NCBI GenBank assembly: GCA_035235625.1
Contig: CP141146.1
Location: 3,528,501 to 3,592,500, forward strand
Reading direction: 5' to 3'
Source of the DNA: Saururus chinensis
Taxonomy: Eukaryota > Streptophyta > Magnoliopsida > Piperales > Saururaceae
Length of the DNA: 64,000 bases
The translations under genes were made by a program, and so were the position numbers. This document shows, in pieces, positions 35,526-47,112 of the stretch. How positions within the stretch are numbered: position 1 is the first letter of the stretch; each line of letters opens with the position of its first letter. The notes below the pieces were generated by a model, which did not search any database, was not told the origin of the DNA, and saw only the letters and a list, made by a program, of their open reading frames with translations.

Positions 35526-37408
35526 CAGCGCATACATAGTCCACATCCATAAAACATGCATACATCTCATGCATATCAATCATACCATACAATCATGCTT
35601 ACACGCACATCATGCAATCGGATCGTTACTTAACATCCAAGCATGGAATCATACAATCCTAGCATGCTGCTACTCATTCAAAGCATGCTTCATGAATTTA
35701 CGAGTTCAAAACTCCCCTACCTCGTAATCATGACGTTCGATGGCGAGCACCCGACGGTGGCGGCGGCGGAGTTGGCGGTCAAACCGTTGCCTAGCTGAGA
35801 GAGCTGCTGTCCCGAGGATTTTAGGATGCGCCGGAACTATCACGGCCAAACAGAGTGTCAGAACTCAAAGCGGTAAAACCCGCGATCCACGGCGGCACAC
35901 CAGGGTGGCCGGGAGAAATGTCAAGCCAACATATGTGGCGGTGCGACCCAAAGTCGATGGTGTACACTGAAGATCGGCCGGTGGCTAAAACGTGCTCAGC
36001 CGGCCACAAAGACGTCGAAATCGGCCGTGGACAGCACCCAACGGCGGCGATTTCGGTCAACAAAGGCCCACATACGGGCGGAGAGCATGGGGCAACGCTC
36101 GAGAACCAAAGGAGAGGTGGAGGACAGCTCTAGTGGTCAACTCCACTCGGTGGCAAAGCCAACCGATGGTTAGGCGGCGCAAATGCGGCGCCTAAACCCA
36201 AAAGCACACGCGTGGCCACATGCACACGCGGACCAAAGGGCAGGGGAAAGGGCTGAAAGGGGGCGACCCAAGGCCCACAAAAGCCAATAGGGCTAAGGCC
36301 CTTAGCTGTGGCCAATCAAAGCGGCGACATCGCCGATCGCCACCCACAACCAAAACCCATGGTGCGGGCAGCTGTGCATCTCGCACGGTATAGGGCAATG
36401 ACAAGCGGCCCATTCCGGGCGGAGTATATAATCGGGCCAAGTGGGGCTGACCCTCACTGTCGCCGAGCCGGGGCAGAGCCCACGACGGCCAAATGGCCCA
36501 TAACTCGCCAATGGCAACGACCCGAGACGCACCCAAAGCGTCTAATCGGGCGGAGCAAGGCAATAGGGGCGAGGCGGGGTCGGAAACGGCAACCCCCTAC
36601 CGACACTGGGTCGAGGTAGGCTGGACGGAGCCCATCCGGTGGCCGGACAACGACCGGAAACACACCGGCGTCCAAAACATCCCACGGACAGTGAGATGCA
36701 AATAGTAACAAAAACCCGACCAAAAGATCGGTAGCTCACCACGGAGCGAAGAAAGCATGGCGGCGGCTCCAACCAGTGTCTATGGGTTCCTAGCGGCCAA
36801 CTAAACATAAGTCTAGTTGAGAGCGGCCGCAAACGATGTCAAAATCGTACACCCACAGTGCAAAAACGGGATTGAAGGAGAGAAAAACCCGAAAAAAGGT
36901 TCGGTACCTCGTGGATGAGCGAAGAGGCCGTGGCGGCGGTCATAGCCGGTACCTACGGACTCGTGGCGGTGAGGCAAAGCGGATCCTGACAAGAATCAAC
37001 GGAATCCGACGACGGAGGAGGGAGAACGGAGTGACCGGATATGCCCTCGGGTTTTCTCTTCTCCTCTCTGGACGTAAAATTTCTTCTGGAAGTCGGTTCT
37101 GGAAAACTTACTGGACTCAGGTTTAAAAAGCCGCAATTTCACTATTCACCTTTTTTATTTTTACATCTATGTCCCTAATGCGCGTTAACTCACTGGTTAC
37201 GCGCTATAGCTCCAAACTTCGCGCCGTAAGCGCGTAGCGAGGCCCGTGGCCCGCGACTAAGCCCCACACCCGACTCTACGGGTATAAATACGGGGAAAAG
37301 ATACAAATACCCATACGCTGAAATGTCACATTTTCCTGCCGAAAATGACCAGAAAAATGGCAGAAAAATCCCAGAAAATCGTAGAAAAATCAGGGACCTT
37401 ACAGTAAT

Positions 37409-38299
37409 ACTCTAACTTTACGTCTGCAAAATTGGATAAATATATATAAATCAAAAATAGGTCGTGACCATAATCAATAGTTGCGTTGATTCACATTATC
37501 TAACTAACTTCTATTTATACAATAAGTATATCTATTGTGTGATTGAACATACACGAAGAGGAACTCTCAAACACAATATCATAATGGTTAAACATCGTGT
37601 TTCCAGCGTCTTATCAAACACACGATATATGACTCATAGTCTTTCTGACCCAACGATAGTATACTTTTACTACCTATGTTGTGTGCTCTCATACACACCA
37701 AATCAAAAATCGTGCATACAAATATCCAAAAGGCCTTACCCCGAAACCCCCGCTGATGTTCTCCAAGCCAGATTAACCACTTGTTCGGCCGTTGCTTTTT
37801 TACAAAGTTTACTCCTTTACTGGGATCACCACAAATAGAACCTTGCTACAAAGAAGAACCAACTTTGGGCGTACAGTTTCAAACTCAACTTGTGAAAAAA
37901 ACTCATTCCAGAACTAACGCCGGAGTGTTCTTTGCAAACTCGTTAAAAAAAAAACATAATCTTCAATGTCTGGTAGGATAGGTTACAAAATATTCTCTCA
38001 CATCGTGTGAATGCTTCTCAATTAGAGGACATTCCAATCAAAACAGAGTTTTCAATCGAAAAGAACTTTTCAATGGAAGGAATCGCCGGTGTCTGAAGTC
38101 GTATGCCAATGAATTTGACTTCGTGAGGGTTTTACACGATATAAAACCTATCTCCAGTTAGGGGTATTTTAACCCAAAATTTATTTTATATCATGCTATT
38201 CTAAGTTTTATGGCATTTCCGTTTCAAATCCACGGAATATGGAATTTAGCATTCCTGGGCCATGCAATATGGAAAAAACTCTTGTCTTGGTCAATAGTG
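37409..38299. other. Right part of the MULE, no gene readable
   Basis: TCGTGT/ACACGA motifs continue to about 37720, placing this stretch within the old MULE. It should hold the 5' flank of the minus-strand DUF1985 gene and the right end of the element. No terminal inverted repeat was identified. Confidence 0.45.
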
Positions 38300-38475
38300 A
38301 CATTTAATAAACATACAAGTAATTGTACTAATAAAATGCTGGACTAACCAAATGCTCGCACATTAATCATAAAGTAGTCGTGCATATACTTGGTCTGTAA
38401 TAACTCTATTTAATGAACATATGAGTATTTGTACTAATAAAGTTCTTGACTAGCCAAATGCTCCTAAATTAATAG
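38300..38475. repeat. ~104-bp direct repeat, two copies
   Basis: Copies begin near 38302 and 38406. Each has a (C/A)TTTAAT(A/G)AACATA start, TTGTACTAATAAA and ACCAAATGCTC-like core, ending in TTAAT, with scattered differences. Confidence 0.75.
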
Positions 38476-38819
38476 CCACAAGGATACAGGCCCAACAGAA
38501 ATTACTTGTTTTTGGAACTGATGAGTAAACGTACTAGGAAGGTTCTTGATTAGTCCTAACTAACTCGTATAGACCTATGAATATTGTACATAAGAGGGGA
38601 GCTGCACATTAACGACACGTTACTTTTTATGTACCATGTTCAGAACTCGTCACAAGGCTATGTAATTTTGTAGCTTAATCCTCAAGGTTGATAGAACACT
38701 TACCACCACGATCCCGATTCCGCATATCACTCCTCTCATGTGCTCTTCAGCCTCTTTTTATTAAGTCCTATCTAACAACTTAAGAAAATGCAACTCATGC
38801 GTAGAAGTAAAAAATTGCC

Positions 38820-40958
38820 CATCTCTACCCTAGCGCGTGTAGCCTTGATAGGTGCCTTTTATTGGGGGCTAATCAGGGGTCTTGCCCTTCGTTAGAAGCT
38901 CATCATGCTAAAATAGGTACCCTGCATCCGATTCCGAACCGGATTAATTGTACCCTTAACTAGTCAATGAAGCTCTATTGGGGCGGACAACAATAGCTCC
39001 GGACAACCAAAACACTCTTGAGTCACATACTCATCATCTTCTAGAGTTCCCTGACTCCAAAAATGATTGTTTTCTTTTAAAACATTATATCCCAATATTT
39101 ACCTATTTGAAAACCCTACCTTCATCTTTACAAGCCACAGGAGTGTCACTATCAATGACTATAAAGGCAAAGTTGGTTACTCATTCCAATGAGACAACTA
39201 CCCCTTCTTTGTCCCACTTCAGTGACTCGATTACCATGCTTATACAACTTTTCAAAAAAAAAATCTTGAGAATCCTCCTTTCAACAAGGGTAAGTCCTCT
39301 AAAACCATCTTTCAAACATATTGTATTCATTCGCAATGAAAACAGTGGCGAAGCTAGTTTGTCTCTATCTCATACGCTTTAACGTGTATAATTTATATCA
39401 AAATCCACGAATAAACTTTTGATCAAATTATATCTATGAGAAAATCATAAAGCATGTAGTATATAAAATATATTCGCTTCCAGCGGCTAATCATTCAACT
39501 CATCGAATATACATAATAGCATTATAAACATACAATATATAAATCATATTCTATCTTAACGATTAACCATTCGAAAGATCGAATATATGTGCAAAAATCA
39601 TAAATCATAACATGAAAGTAATCTCTAATGCATAATATGTGAGTCATATAAATAATAAGTAAAAAACACAAAAAAAGTTTATAATCATGCCTTAAGAAAG
39701 GATAAAAGCCCCTACCTCTCTCTCCGCACGAGTTCGAAGCCGATAAATCAGACACCACTAAATTAAAAGTCCACTTCTGGGGTTTTGGAGGTCTCCAACC
39801 AACAAAATAACCTTGTCACGATGTCTGGCATGCTTGATTTAGGTAAGAACACCTTTTGAAGGAAGAAAACGGACTCAGATTGACTCTAAAAACTCTTTCC
39901 ATGCCCGTAGGCTACGGCCATAACCTCCCCTTGACCCAAAACACTTTTATTTTTTTCGTGCCTGTAGGCTATGGACAGAACCTCCCCTTGGCCTGGAACA
40001 CTTTTCTCTTTCCGTGCCTGTAGGCTATGGATAGAACCTCCCCTTTACTTGGAATACTTTTCTCTTTCCGTGTCCGTAGACTACAAACAGAACCTTCCCT
40101 TGGCTCGGGACACTTTTCTCACAACATGCCCATAGGTGATGGACATAATCTCTTCTTCTCTGGAGACATTTTACCCTTCACGTGCCCATAGGTGGCAAAT
40201 AAAACCTCCCCGTGTTTCCCTCATATAGGATTGCTAACTCGAAGAATAAATACTTTTATTGCGTAGAACACCATCGAATTACCTAAGAACGCCTTTTGAA
40301 TGAAAGAAAATAGACTCAAAATGACTCCAGAAACTCTTCCGGAAGAATGATTAGAATTTAGAATTTATAGGAAAACCTCACGAGCCGACGGCATGTCGTG
40401 ACATGCATCGTGCGTTTATTGGCTAAACCTGTGGCACTGTCGCAGTTAATGCATGCGTAGCTCCACCGCGTGTCTGCCGTGCATCTTTGTGGGTTCGTGC
40501 GGATGACTAAGATCGGGCGGCACAATGCAGCACACTGAAGACTTGGCTCCGGCTCGGCTCAGCTTGGCTCACTGGCATTATTAATTCTATTATTTTATTT
40601 AAAAATAATTTAAAATTTAAAATGTAATAACTTCTTATCCCGAAGTTAGAATCACGTATTCTTTGTACATATGGACTCGTATCGATAAGCCCTTCGAAAC
40701 TAGACCCCACATAGTTATGTTATCTTGCACTTTTAAAGTAGGTCTTACCCATATAACATATTTTTCGAGCTCGTAACTTTCTCTACCAACTTCCGTTTCA
40801 TGCATTCTTGGGTTTGTTACACCCTTCTCACCAAGCTCTATCACACCTATATAAAATTTTTCCAAATATCTGCCTTTAAATAATTTAAAATAAGTATAAA
40901 CTTATAAAATAATTTTATTAAAGGTAAAAAATCATACCAAAAATTCACAGTTATTAGA
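38820..40958 (-). mobile_element. LTR remnant related to the unit at 57793-62657
   Basis: Read on minus from 40958 it matches the unit at 57793: GTGAATTTTTGGTATGATTTT, GGGTAAGACCTACTTTAAAA, GTTTCGAAGGGCT.ATCGATAC, GATTCTAACTTCGGGATAAG, then GTTTTAAAAGAAAACA near 39090, GTTGTCCGGAGCTATTG near 39005 and GCCCCAATAGAGCTTC near 38970. The right end is degenerate (CTAATAACTG instead of TGTAACGACC). The lower boundary could not be fixed; homology fades below 38820 and no target duplication was found. No coding capacity. Confidence 0.75.
39890..40215 (-). repeat. ~60-bp tandem repeats
   Basis: Five to six diverged copies with the pattern CGTGCC(C/T)GTAGGCTA(C/T)GG, ACCTCCCCTTG and GAACACTTTTC, within the LTR remnant. 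Confidence 0.85.
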
Positions 40959-41287
40959 ACTAGACTTTGTCCTTCCCTCCCCCTTTTTTATACAAAACAT
41001 GCACTCCTTTTTTCTATACTACTAAACATTAAATAAAAAACATAAATCAGAATTAATTATCCTATAGCACTAGACAATTTACACACCAAACATATAGCAA
41101 GAAATTGTAATCGGTTCCCGATTTGATAATGTCTCAATAGTACAGAAGCGAGTATAATAGGAACCAAAAAATACACTCAGGCCCCCAACTCTTTACACCC
41201 CAATTAAAATTTAAATTTTACTTATATATACCTTACCCTACCTTACTAATATTTTACATCCAACAAATTCTCTCTACTCCAGCACCG
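40959..41287. other. AT-rich leader region before the PPR pseudogene
   Basis: No features beyond A/T-rich DNA. It may be the old promoter of the PPR gene. Confidence 0.4.
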
Positions 41288-41289
41288 GT

Positions 41290-42330
41290 GACATCAACTT
41301 CCTGCTCCGGTAGGACTAACTTCCTGGCACCGGTAAAATCCTTTCCTGCCGTGGCCGCCCAAATCTCCCTCCGCCGAGCAACCCCCACCTCACCTTCGTT
41401 TCTTCTTCTGGTCAAGCCGCAAGGCCCTCTGCCGCCACGGCTCTCTATCCTACTCCACCCTCATCCACATCCTCGCCCCGCTCCCGCCTTCGATGCCGCC
41501 CTTTGTGCATTCGAACTGGCCGAGATCGTCAAGGCCCTGGCCCAAACCTGCAACTTGGCGCCCTTCGTCGTCGACTTGCTCATCATAGCTTGCATGCAGT
41601 TGGAGAAGGTCGACCCGGCGGTAGAGATCGTCCGGCTGCTGTGCTCCCGTGGGATCTGCCCGGTGCTTCCCACCATCAACTTTCAGATCTAGCTGGCCTA
41701 CAAGTTGTGAGAACTGAAGGCCTGGCTGGCCATTTTTGGGGAAATTTTTATAGGAGCAGATACTGCAAAGGTTCTTCCAAACGCTCAAATCTTCAACACA
41801 TTGTTGTTATCTTGTTATCAAGAGGGAATGTTTAACAAAATCAAGAAGTAATGATCCAAATGTGCGAAATTGGCGGCAATTTGAACCTTTTTAGTTACTG
41901 CATTCTCATGGCAACAGCCTGTGACCAAAGGTAGATGGAGGACGCCATGAATTTGTAGGGACATATGACAAGGAACCAAATTGAGCCCGACAAAATGGCT
42001 TACAACACGTTGATCGAAGGATTCTGCAAAGATGGAATGTAGAACGCGAGGAGGAGCTTCTCTGAGAGATGGTGATGGGTGGGATTGAGCTAATATGCGT
42101 CACGTATGATCATTTGATAAAGGGCCATTGTCAGATGGAAGTTGTTGAGACGACGCCTTGGTTCCACGATGCACAGAGGAGTGAGTTCAGGCCAGAGGCA
42201 TTGGTGGTTGGGTGTGTGATCAGGGAATTGTGTGCTAAGAAAAGGGTTACAGGAGACAAGGGTTGCAAGAGACAGAAACTTAGCCACCACATTTAAGCAT
42301 GTACTGAAGACCGTTTGTTTTGCGAGGAGA
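41290..42330 (+). pseudogene. Pentatricopeptide repeat (PPR) protein pseudogene
   Basis: The N-terminal piece reads in one frame through APAFDAALCAFELAEIVKAL, LAPFVVDLLIIACMQLEKVD and PAVEIVRLLCSRGICPVLPT. After stops and frame changes it continues as NAQIFNTLLLSCYQEGMF (about 41780), EPDKMAYNTLIEGFCKDGM (about 41978-42040), then CVTYDHLIKGHCQ-like and EALVVGCVIRELCAKKRVT pieces to about 42290. The D-x-x-x-Y-NTLI-x-G-x-CK pattern is diagnostic of P-class PPR repeats, which usually bind organellar RNA. No initiating ATG is left at the expected place, and at least five stops or frameshifts are visible. It is a decayed, formerly intronless gene. Confidence 0.85.
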
Positions 42331-43136
42331 ACGATAATGGTAGAATAATTGAATAAAGAAAATGATAATTAAAAAGTAACTAAAAGGGGATTATAATTTA
42401 TTAAAGGATAATTAATAGGAAATAAATAAATAAATATTATAAAACTTTATATTACATATCTTTATGTCATTGCATTGTAACTTATGTAAATAGATATTTA
42501 ATTATAGTTATAATAAAAGTAGTTAAATTTTCTTTTTATATAAGTTATTTTTAAGCTGATGACTTGATTGCGTAATTCTAATCTAATCTAAAATCGGGTT
42601 AAAAACTATTACTAGCCAGTTTTAGGTGGGGGTGTTACATGGCTAGCGTGCCTCAGTTACCACATCTTCACAACATTACACTATCGCTAGAAAAACTTCA
42701 GTAGATGCATTGATAATCAGTCAACGTACTCCAACAAGTGCTAGAGTGTACTCTTATCACAATCGGAAACAGAACACAAAATTAACAACAAAACAACCTA
42801 GGTTAATTGAAAAGGGAACGGAACCCAAAACCATTTCATTGCACTGCGTTTGTTAGTGATAGCTGCATTTGATTTTATAAACAGAAAGCACGGAGTTGGA
42901 AATTGTACTCGGTTCTCTCTTTAGTAAAATGCGTCTACATCAATCACAGATGGGTATAATAGGAACTAGCAGTTAGAAAAAATCGGCCAGCTAGTGTTTT
43001 TGACATCTGAGAACTGGCAATAAAAGTGTGCCGGAAGTTTTGCAATTGACTGCCTAACGAAGCCACAGAGAAATACACTTTGGCTAATAAAATGAGTTTA
43101 ATCCAGAAAACGAAAAGGAAAATGGGGGGCACCAAA
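42331..43136. other. AT-rich intergenic DNA
   Basis: No gene seen; ends at the target duplication of the hAT element. Confidence 0.45.
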
Positions 43137-44268
43137 TAGGGCTGGGAATCGGGTTGGGTTATAACCTGACTCTATTTTTAATTGGGTCAAAAATTTAAAC
43201 CTTAATTTTACTAAAAACGGGTTGAGTCGGGTATGCAAATAACTCTAATTTTTTTCTTAATTTTTTTGCTAGACTCATATTATATACTTTTTTTTGCAAA
43301 GGGTAAATACAAATAAAATTAAATACATTATAATATTAACTTATAATATTTAATACTTTGGCTAATTTGTAGTTTATATATTATTTTTTAGTAGCCATTG
43401 ACGAAAACCTTAGAGGTATAATGTCGTATTTCCTCCATTCTAAGAGAATGATAACAAAACAGACCTTCAACATTTGTTTACTTATGATCAGCCTACTTGG
43501 TTTTCAATTACTTATATACCAATGCAAAATAGATTAAACATTATTTCTTTGATAGCCAGAGAGGATCATGCGTTTCAACATGTCTTAAATTCAAAATTTC
43601 AATAACTATTTCTCTATGGTTGCTCATAACCCTACTCTCTACTCAATACCCTACACTCTTTTGTAATTAGTGACATTTGATTATAATTTTCCTCCTCTAC
43701 AAACTGTTCCTCATTGAGCTTTATTATCCGTCTATCTGGTTACATGTTATTAACCTGCTTCCTATTATGACTGTCAAGCCCTTAACAGAAAGCTAAATCT
43801 AGTGTGTGATGTGTCCTTTTGAAGGAGAGATGATGAGTAATGAATACAACAAAATATGACATATTTTTATTTCATTCACCACACCTAAAAGAATAACAGA
43901 AAAAAATTAAATTATATATAAATTAATCAAAGATACCATCCTTTGTTATTTCAAAATGAATGTCTACTACAAAGTAAAATATATATAATTACACTTATGT
44001 TTCAAATATCTTATTTATGCTTAAATTTAAGTTTAAGCATTTCTAGTTTAACATAATATGCATTAAATAAATACTATAATAATAGTATAAATAAGTCTAA
44101 TAGATCAACACTATAATAATAAGATTCTTTATTATTCGTAGTCGGGTTGGTTGGGTTGTACGGGTCGGGTCGAACCTGACCCTAAATTAAAAACGGGTCA
44201 AGAGCTTAAACCCTGGCCCTGACCCTACATATAATCAGGTCGGATCGGGTTAGATTTTCTCAACCCTA
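43137..44268. mobile_element. Non-autonomous hAT-type transposon, 1.1 kb
   Basis: The left end TAGGGCTGGGAA and right end TTCTCAACCCTA form an imperfect terminal inverted repeat. Eight-base flanks are GCACCAAA (43129-43136) and GCATCAAA (44269-44276), matching at 7 of 8. An 8-bp duplication with TAGGG-type ends is the hAT signature. Just inside both ends are GGGTT/GGGTC-rich subterminal repeats in opposite orientation (43150-43230 and 44140-44265). The AT-rich middle has no reading frame, so it would depend on a transposase from elsewhere. Confidence 0.82.
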
Positions 44269-44276
44269 GCATCAAA

Positions 44277-44960
44277 TATGTTATGTGGATGAATTCATTG
44301 ATAAATAGAGTCTAACAATTAACCTATCTAATAATAATTAGACTTGCTTATACAAAATGATGGACTAACCGGGTGCGCACAGAAGCAATTTCAAAAGAAT
44401 CATACAAACTCAGTTCACAAAATAAAATCCGACCTTGGATTGAATCAACTGAACTATCTACAATAAATTTTCTCCACAAAACATCGAAATGAAATACTGC
44501 CTGATTGCACATATCAGCAAGAAAAACAAAATCAAAACAATAGCTGAATGACTCCACAGAACAGCAATCTAAAATCCATGAAACGAATCACAAGTGCTCA
44601 GCTCCAGAAAATGAACAAAAAGATAAGAACATATGAAATATCAGATCCACCATTCGAACTCCTCTCCGCTATAATTATACTTATCTGCTCGGGCTTACTT
44701 CGACTGGAACAAACGCCATCTGGTGCCAGCTACTTGAGAGATATTCTCGAGCTGATCCAACTCGCAGCTCGCCACCAGGATTGATAGTTACCGATCTCTT
44801 AACCTCCAACGATCCTGTTCAATAGTAGAAAAGGCTAACGATCCACTTTACTAACTTGAAAACTTGCAAAATTCCAATTCTGCTCCTGCTTATGTAAGTT
44901 TTATCAAAGTGTTTGCTTAAATGTCTCTCAGATAGAAGCTCCTTTAAATCCAGCTCCGCA
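44277..44960. other. 3' flank of the F-box gene
   Basis: AT-rich. A plus-strand frame at 44548-44784 has no recognisable domain. No other feature seen. Confidence 0.4.
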
Positions 44961-46091
44961 TCACCAAGACACATCTGGGAGTAGCCAAATGTCAATAGAT
45001 GAGTCCGGAAGAAAGTCAGTATTTTCAAATAATCTCTTCCCTTCCAAATGATACCTCCCAAACGTCCGCCCACGGGAGATAAAATAGACACAATTCTCTG
45101 CATATCCTGGAACATCCCTTGCGCTCATACATGTAGCCAAGTCGAAATCCAGAAACAATACCTGATCGCCTAAGCTCTCTACCTCTTCCCACCGCCCACA
45201 GCTGAAATTCGCCTTAAACACTTGAATCATGCTGTCTATAAATGAATGGCAAATCATCAGCAAGTCCCCCTTGCACTCAATTAGGCTAAATTGCGCCAGA
45301 TTCTTTTCAAACCTTGGTGGGGAGGAAAAGAGCGGACTAATTACAGTGTAAGCTTGAGGAGGATCATCATTAGAGTCTTTGTTCAACTCAATCAACCTGA
45401 GCTCACCAGTGTTGCTCAGTGCATACAGCAAACACTTGTAGCAGATAATATCTCCATACCTGATATCAGGAAACTTTTCATGCAGAAACGGAGTCCAATC
45501 TTGTTTGAGGCCATTACATGGCCTCCAAATCCCGACTTCTCCATGGGGTAGTTGAAAATATGCTATACAGGATGGTGAGTTGTCATCGCCGAGGGGCAGG
45601 CGGGGGGGGACGACGAGCTTACAGAATAACGCACATGGGGGTGGGGGGAGCTGGATTCGAGTGCCGGAGATTGGGTTGTAGAGGAAGCACGGGCAGTCTG
45701 AGCTGTTGTCTGCGCTGACCGTCAGCCACCCACGGTTAAATGAGTAGCGCAAGTTCATTAGTTTGGTGTTGCCATTCTCGTCTTCATAAGTTAGTTTCGG
45801 CAAGTGGTAGACCCGGTTGTCTGAGGCGCAGTGGAAGGAGAGCAACAGATTGGGGTGGGGTTGAGGGTGACGCATAATCCAGGGAAGGTGAGGCGCCGGA
45901 GGGCATGGTTTGGAAGAGAGGACAGTATTCCACCACCGGCAAACAGCGCCGAACCGGACATAGTCAGGGAGGGGTAGGCGCTGCAGGATAAGCACCAGGA
46001 GGTCCCTCATGAGGGATGACCAGCTTCTGCCAAGGGAGAGAATGTGAAGTTGTTGGTTCTTCGTGGCTGTTTGTCTTGGGCAGTACTGCAT
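44961..46091 (-). CDS. F-box protein with DUF295 (KIB-type beta-propeller) domain
   Basis: A single-exon 376-residue protein. The F-box lies at about residues 25-65 (RDLLVLILQRLPLPDYVRF followed by CRWWN), the part that would bind SKP1 in an SCF ubiquitin ligase. The rest is a DUF295 domain with short beta-rich segments, including GWLTVSADNSS, CFLYNPISGTRIQLPP, NCVYF and a C-terminal TDFLPDSSIDIWLLP. Many plant DUF295 F-box proteins are of this size and intronless, and the family is large and fast-evolving. The substrate cannot be told from sequence. No frameshift was seen, so it is probably functional. A fragment of a close relative lies at 5408-5660. Neighbouring genes give no hint of function. 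Confidence 0.9.
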   Translation of the reverse strand: MQYCPRQTATKNQQLHILSLGRSWSSLMRDLLVLILQRLPLPDYVRFGAVCRWWNTVLSSKPCPPAPHLPWIMRHPQPHPNLLLSFHCASDNRVYHLPKLTYEDENGNTKLMNLRYSFNRGWLTVSADNSSDCPCFLYNPISGTRIQLPPPPCALFCKLVVPPRLPLGDDNSPSCIAYFQLPHGEVGIWRPCNGLKQDWTPFLHEKFPDIRYGDIICYKCLLYALSNTGELRLIELNKDSNDDPPQAYTVISPLFSSPPRFEKNLAQFSLIECKGDLLMICHSFIDSMIQVFKANFSCGRWEEVESLGDQVLFLDFDLATCMSARDVPGYAENCVYFISRGRTFGRYHLEGKRLFENTDFLPDSSIDIWLLPDVSW

Positions 46092-47112
46092 TGGGAAGTC
46101 AGTGAAATGGGTGAGATGACATCGTCACTCAAGTAATTAAAATATACTTGTTAATCTCTTGTTAGCAATTTCAATTAAATAATACAAAGGACAGTATTTC
46201 AGTGGAATTTTGGCTAGCAAAACAGGTTGATGGTAGAAGATTTTTCAAAACAAATAAGACCCACAAGATGTTGCTACGAAGTAGTATTTATTCAATTATA
46301 CAATTGAATACCATGCCAAACATAAATGGACCTACAAGCATAAGAAGAGTGAGGATGGCAAATAATATTAAAAATTAATGATTTCATTCAGCCAAAACGA
46401 TGAACCATCTATTATTTCAGTTAAAATTCCAAAATACGTTACACTTTCTGTAAGATCATCATATCAACTAACGCAGAATAAGAGTAAGGGCAATCAGATA
46501 TATCATATATGCAATAATTTGGCTTTCAATTTTGTGGGCTCCTCCATTAGATCAGTAACAATTTTACACTTATATCTTCTATAAAACCATCAAATATTGC
46601 CAAAATGAATGAAATAATCAAAGTTAAAACTAAAACATGTTTTCATTTGAACAATCCATCCCTTAATTCAATGAATATTGCCATTATACATTGGTTTGCA
46701 CAAAAAATCAATGCACATTAAGATTACAAATGATTTAGAGAGAATTAAAATTTGAGTTCAGTCATCCATCCATAATTTCCCTAAAATATTGCTGCTACGA
46801 AGCTAAATTCTTTTTACAAAAACATCAAAATGTATACGTAACATTAAAAAAAATCAAAATCAAACTACAATACAGCTGTTATTCAATCCATTTTTTTTAA
46901 ATCAGCGGAATAAGAGCATTTCCTACTAAACAAACACGCTCACCTAAAACCATACACTATAATCAATGCACAAGAAAGTGATGTGATACTATCTTTCGGA
47001 TAAGAAATTAAATTTTGGTTTTCAATATAGAAATCCATTGAACAATGCAAAACTATCAAACTAGTGCAAAATATATATCACGAAGGTAGTCAACCGAAAA
47101 TAAAATACGATA
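46092..47112. other. AT-rich intergenic region between the F-box and LBD genes
   Basis: Holds the F-box promoter (minus) and the 3' end of the LBD gene (minus). No repeat or gene was recognised; no strong TATA box stood out. Confidence 0.45.

Larger units (their letters stand above)
32591..37403 (-). mobile_element. Long LTR unit (probable solo LTR), 4.8 kb, inverted
   Basis: Read on minus it starts TGTAAGGTCC (37403) and ends CGGGCGTTACA (32591), the same ends as 20641-27905 and 14191-18842. Flanks are GTAAC (32586-32590) and GTAAT (37404-37408), a target duplication with one later change. Its modules are in the same order reversed: GC-rich part 36900-35730, CTAGC repeats, 63-bp repeats, minisatellite, stem-loop 33085-33100. 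It lies 10 bp upstream of the ATG of the DUF1985 gene, in that gene's leader or promoter. Confidence 0.82.
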
